Assembly: GCF_030913635.1 (NCBI RefSeq)
Contig: NZ_CP133188.1
Coordinates: 124,001 to 188,000 of the forward strand
Direction of reading: 5' to 3'
DNA: 64,000 nt
From: Sedimentibacter sp. MB35-C1
GTDB lineage: Bacteria > Bacillota > Clostridia > Tissierellales > Sedimentibacteraceae
Of the stretch, positions 63,654 through 64,000 are shown one piece after another. The translations under genes were made by a program, and so were the position numbers. Below the pieces are notes generated by a model. The model searched no databases. It saw nothing but the letters and a program-made list of their open reading frames with translations, and was not told the origin of the DNA. Each line of letters starts with the position of its first letter. Position 1 is the first letter of the stretch.

Positions 63654-63797
63654 ATGTTGATTCAAGCATTAGCTAAAATAACGAGACTTTCTAATGCTAG
63701 AACTACAATGGAGTCATACATACATTCATTAGATACCATAGAAAAGAAATCAGCAACTGAATTAGAAAACTTTATTAATGATTTGATGGCGAAATAA
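63654..63797 (+). CDS. Small ORF or gene tail
   Basis: 47 codons from ATG to TAA (LIQALAKITRLSNARTTMES, ends ATELENFINDLMAK). No ribosome site precedes it. Amphipathic helical; it looks like the C-terminal tail of a longer protein. No family recognised. Low confidence that it is expressed. Confidence 0.35.
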   Translation: MLIQALAKITRLSNARTTMESYIHSLDTIEKKSATELENFINDLMAK

Positions 63798-63801
63798 TAA
63801 A

Positions 63802-63841
63802 CGGGCAAATTTATAGCAAGTAAATGCTAAAAATTTGCCCG
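63802..63841 (+). terminator. Hairpin after the small ORF
   Basis: CGGGCAAATTT and AAATTTGCCCG form a perfect 11-bp stem with an 18-base loop, 5 bases past the stop. The remaining bases to 64000 hold a short minus-strand frame at the edge that I cannot assign. Confidence 0.55.
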
Positions 63842-64000
63842 AGATTATTAATCAATGTAACCATTGAAATTAACGCATATCATGAAACCTTTCTGTATAA
63901 ATATAAAAGATAATTTATAACAGAATATCAGGAAAATGGGTAGTTTCCAATGTTAAAAAATATTTTTTGCCCCAGATTTGCCCAGAGCACATATCCTAGC

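Noticed and set aside
63842-64000. Short minus-strand frame at the right edge resembling an integrase tail
   Set aside because: Too short and cut by the window; no recombinase motif is visible.
1-64000. CRISPR arrays, rRNA or tRNA genes
   Set aside because: I saw no regularly spaced repeats and no cloverleaf or rRNA-like stretch while reading, though a covariance-model scan was not possible.

Overview
This is a low-GC, AT-rich window with Clostridia-like content: strong AGGAGG ribosome sites, frequent TTG/GTG starts, an SLH-domain surface protein, BlaI/M56 pairs, DegV proteins, YfcC carriers and a sigma-54 two-component system. I read it as chromosomal DNA of an anaerobic Firmicute in class Clostridia. 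The genus cannot be fixed from the sequence. Most genes lie on the minus strand. No rRNA, tRNA or CRISPR array was seen.

Layout. 0-5 kb: a cut-off Fe-S/CCG protein, a lipoprotein, guanine deaminase, a MerR/GyrI-like regulator with a 19-bp-spacer promoter, and a DUF998 membrane protein. 5.1-7.8 kb: an IS110-family element of about 1.98 kb has split a peptide deformylase gene; the two halves rejoin in frame, and the intact gene was coupled to an upstream XRE regulator gene. 8-13.4 kb: a methyltransferase, a tiny membrane ORF, an alpha/beta hydrolase, and a three-gene ABC-2 exporter operon. 13.4-20 kb: an ECF-type sigma/anti-sigma pair, secreted proteins and a VanZ-like protein, two copies of a 44-bp promoter-like motif, and several decayed genes. 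20-28.4 kb: a MocR/PdxR-type regulator next to a PNPOx-like protein, then two BlaI-M56 protease modules with dyad operators, plus a stand-alone M56 C-terminal stub, a lipoprotein and an unrecognised 408-residue protein.

28.7-34.5 kb: a TetR regulator, an ornithine-cyclodeaminase-family enzyme and two tandemly duplicated atypical BCCT carriers. A shared ATAATCA-N2-TGATTAT operator sits before the TetR gene and, in weaker form, before both carriers. 34.5-39.4 kb: an MGMT-fold protein, a CPBP protease, a class III aminotransferase with a CxxC-x5-CxxC insertion divergent from a MocR regulator, and an IS3-like remnant. 39.4-44.5 kb: an operon of response regulator, histidine kinase, ABC ATPase and FtsX permease. 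44.6-52.4 kb: a 1605-residue SLH surface protein and an orphan receiver, divergent from a LytTR regulator plus GHKL kinase.

52.5-56.1 kb: a two-DegV cassette with a PAP2-like protein and a divergent TetR gene, bracketed by 41-bp direct repeats. 56.2-63.5 kb: a parA fragment, then a sigma-54 circuit. NtrC-type regulator and cytoplasmic GAF-PAS kinase lie downstream of one YfcC carrier; a second YfcC carrier sits behind a PuuD-like glutamine amidotransferase. Both units have -24/-12 promoters (60.86 and 63.41 kb), so the regulator probably drives both. The right edge holds a decayed copy of the regulator's C-terminal Fis helix.

The best candidates for something under-described are the sigma-54/YfcC/PuuD circuit, the TetR-BCCT regulon with its tandem duplication, the tetracysteine aminotransferase, the IS110 insertion with its long structured non-coding arm, and the 44-bp motif beside the ECF sigma operon.
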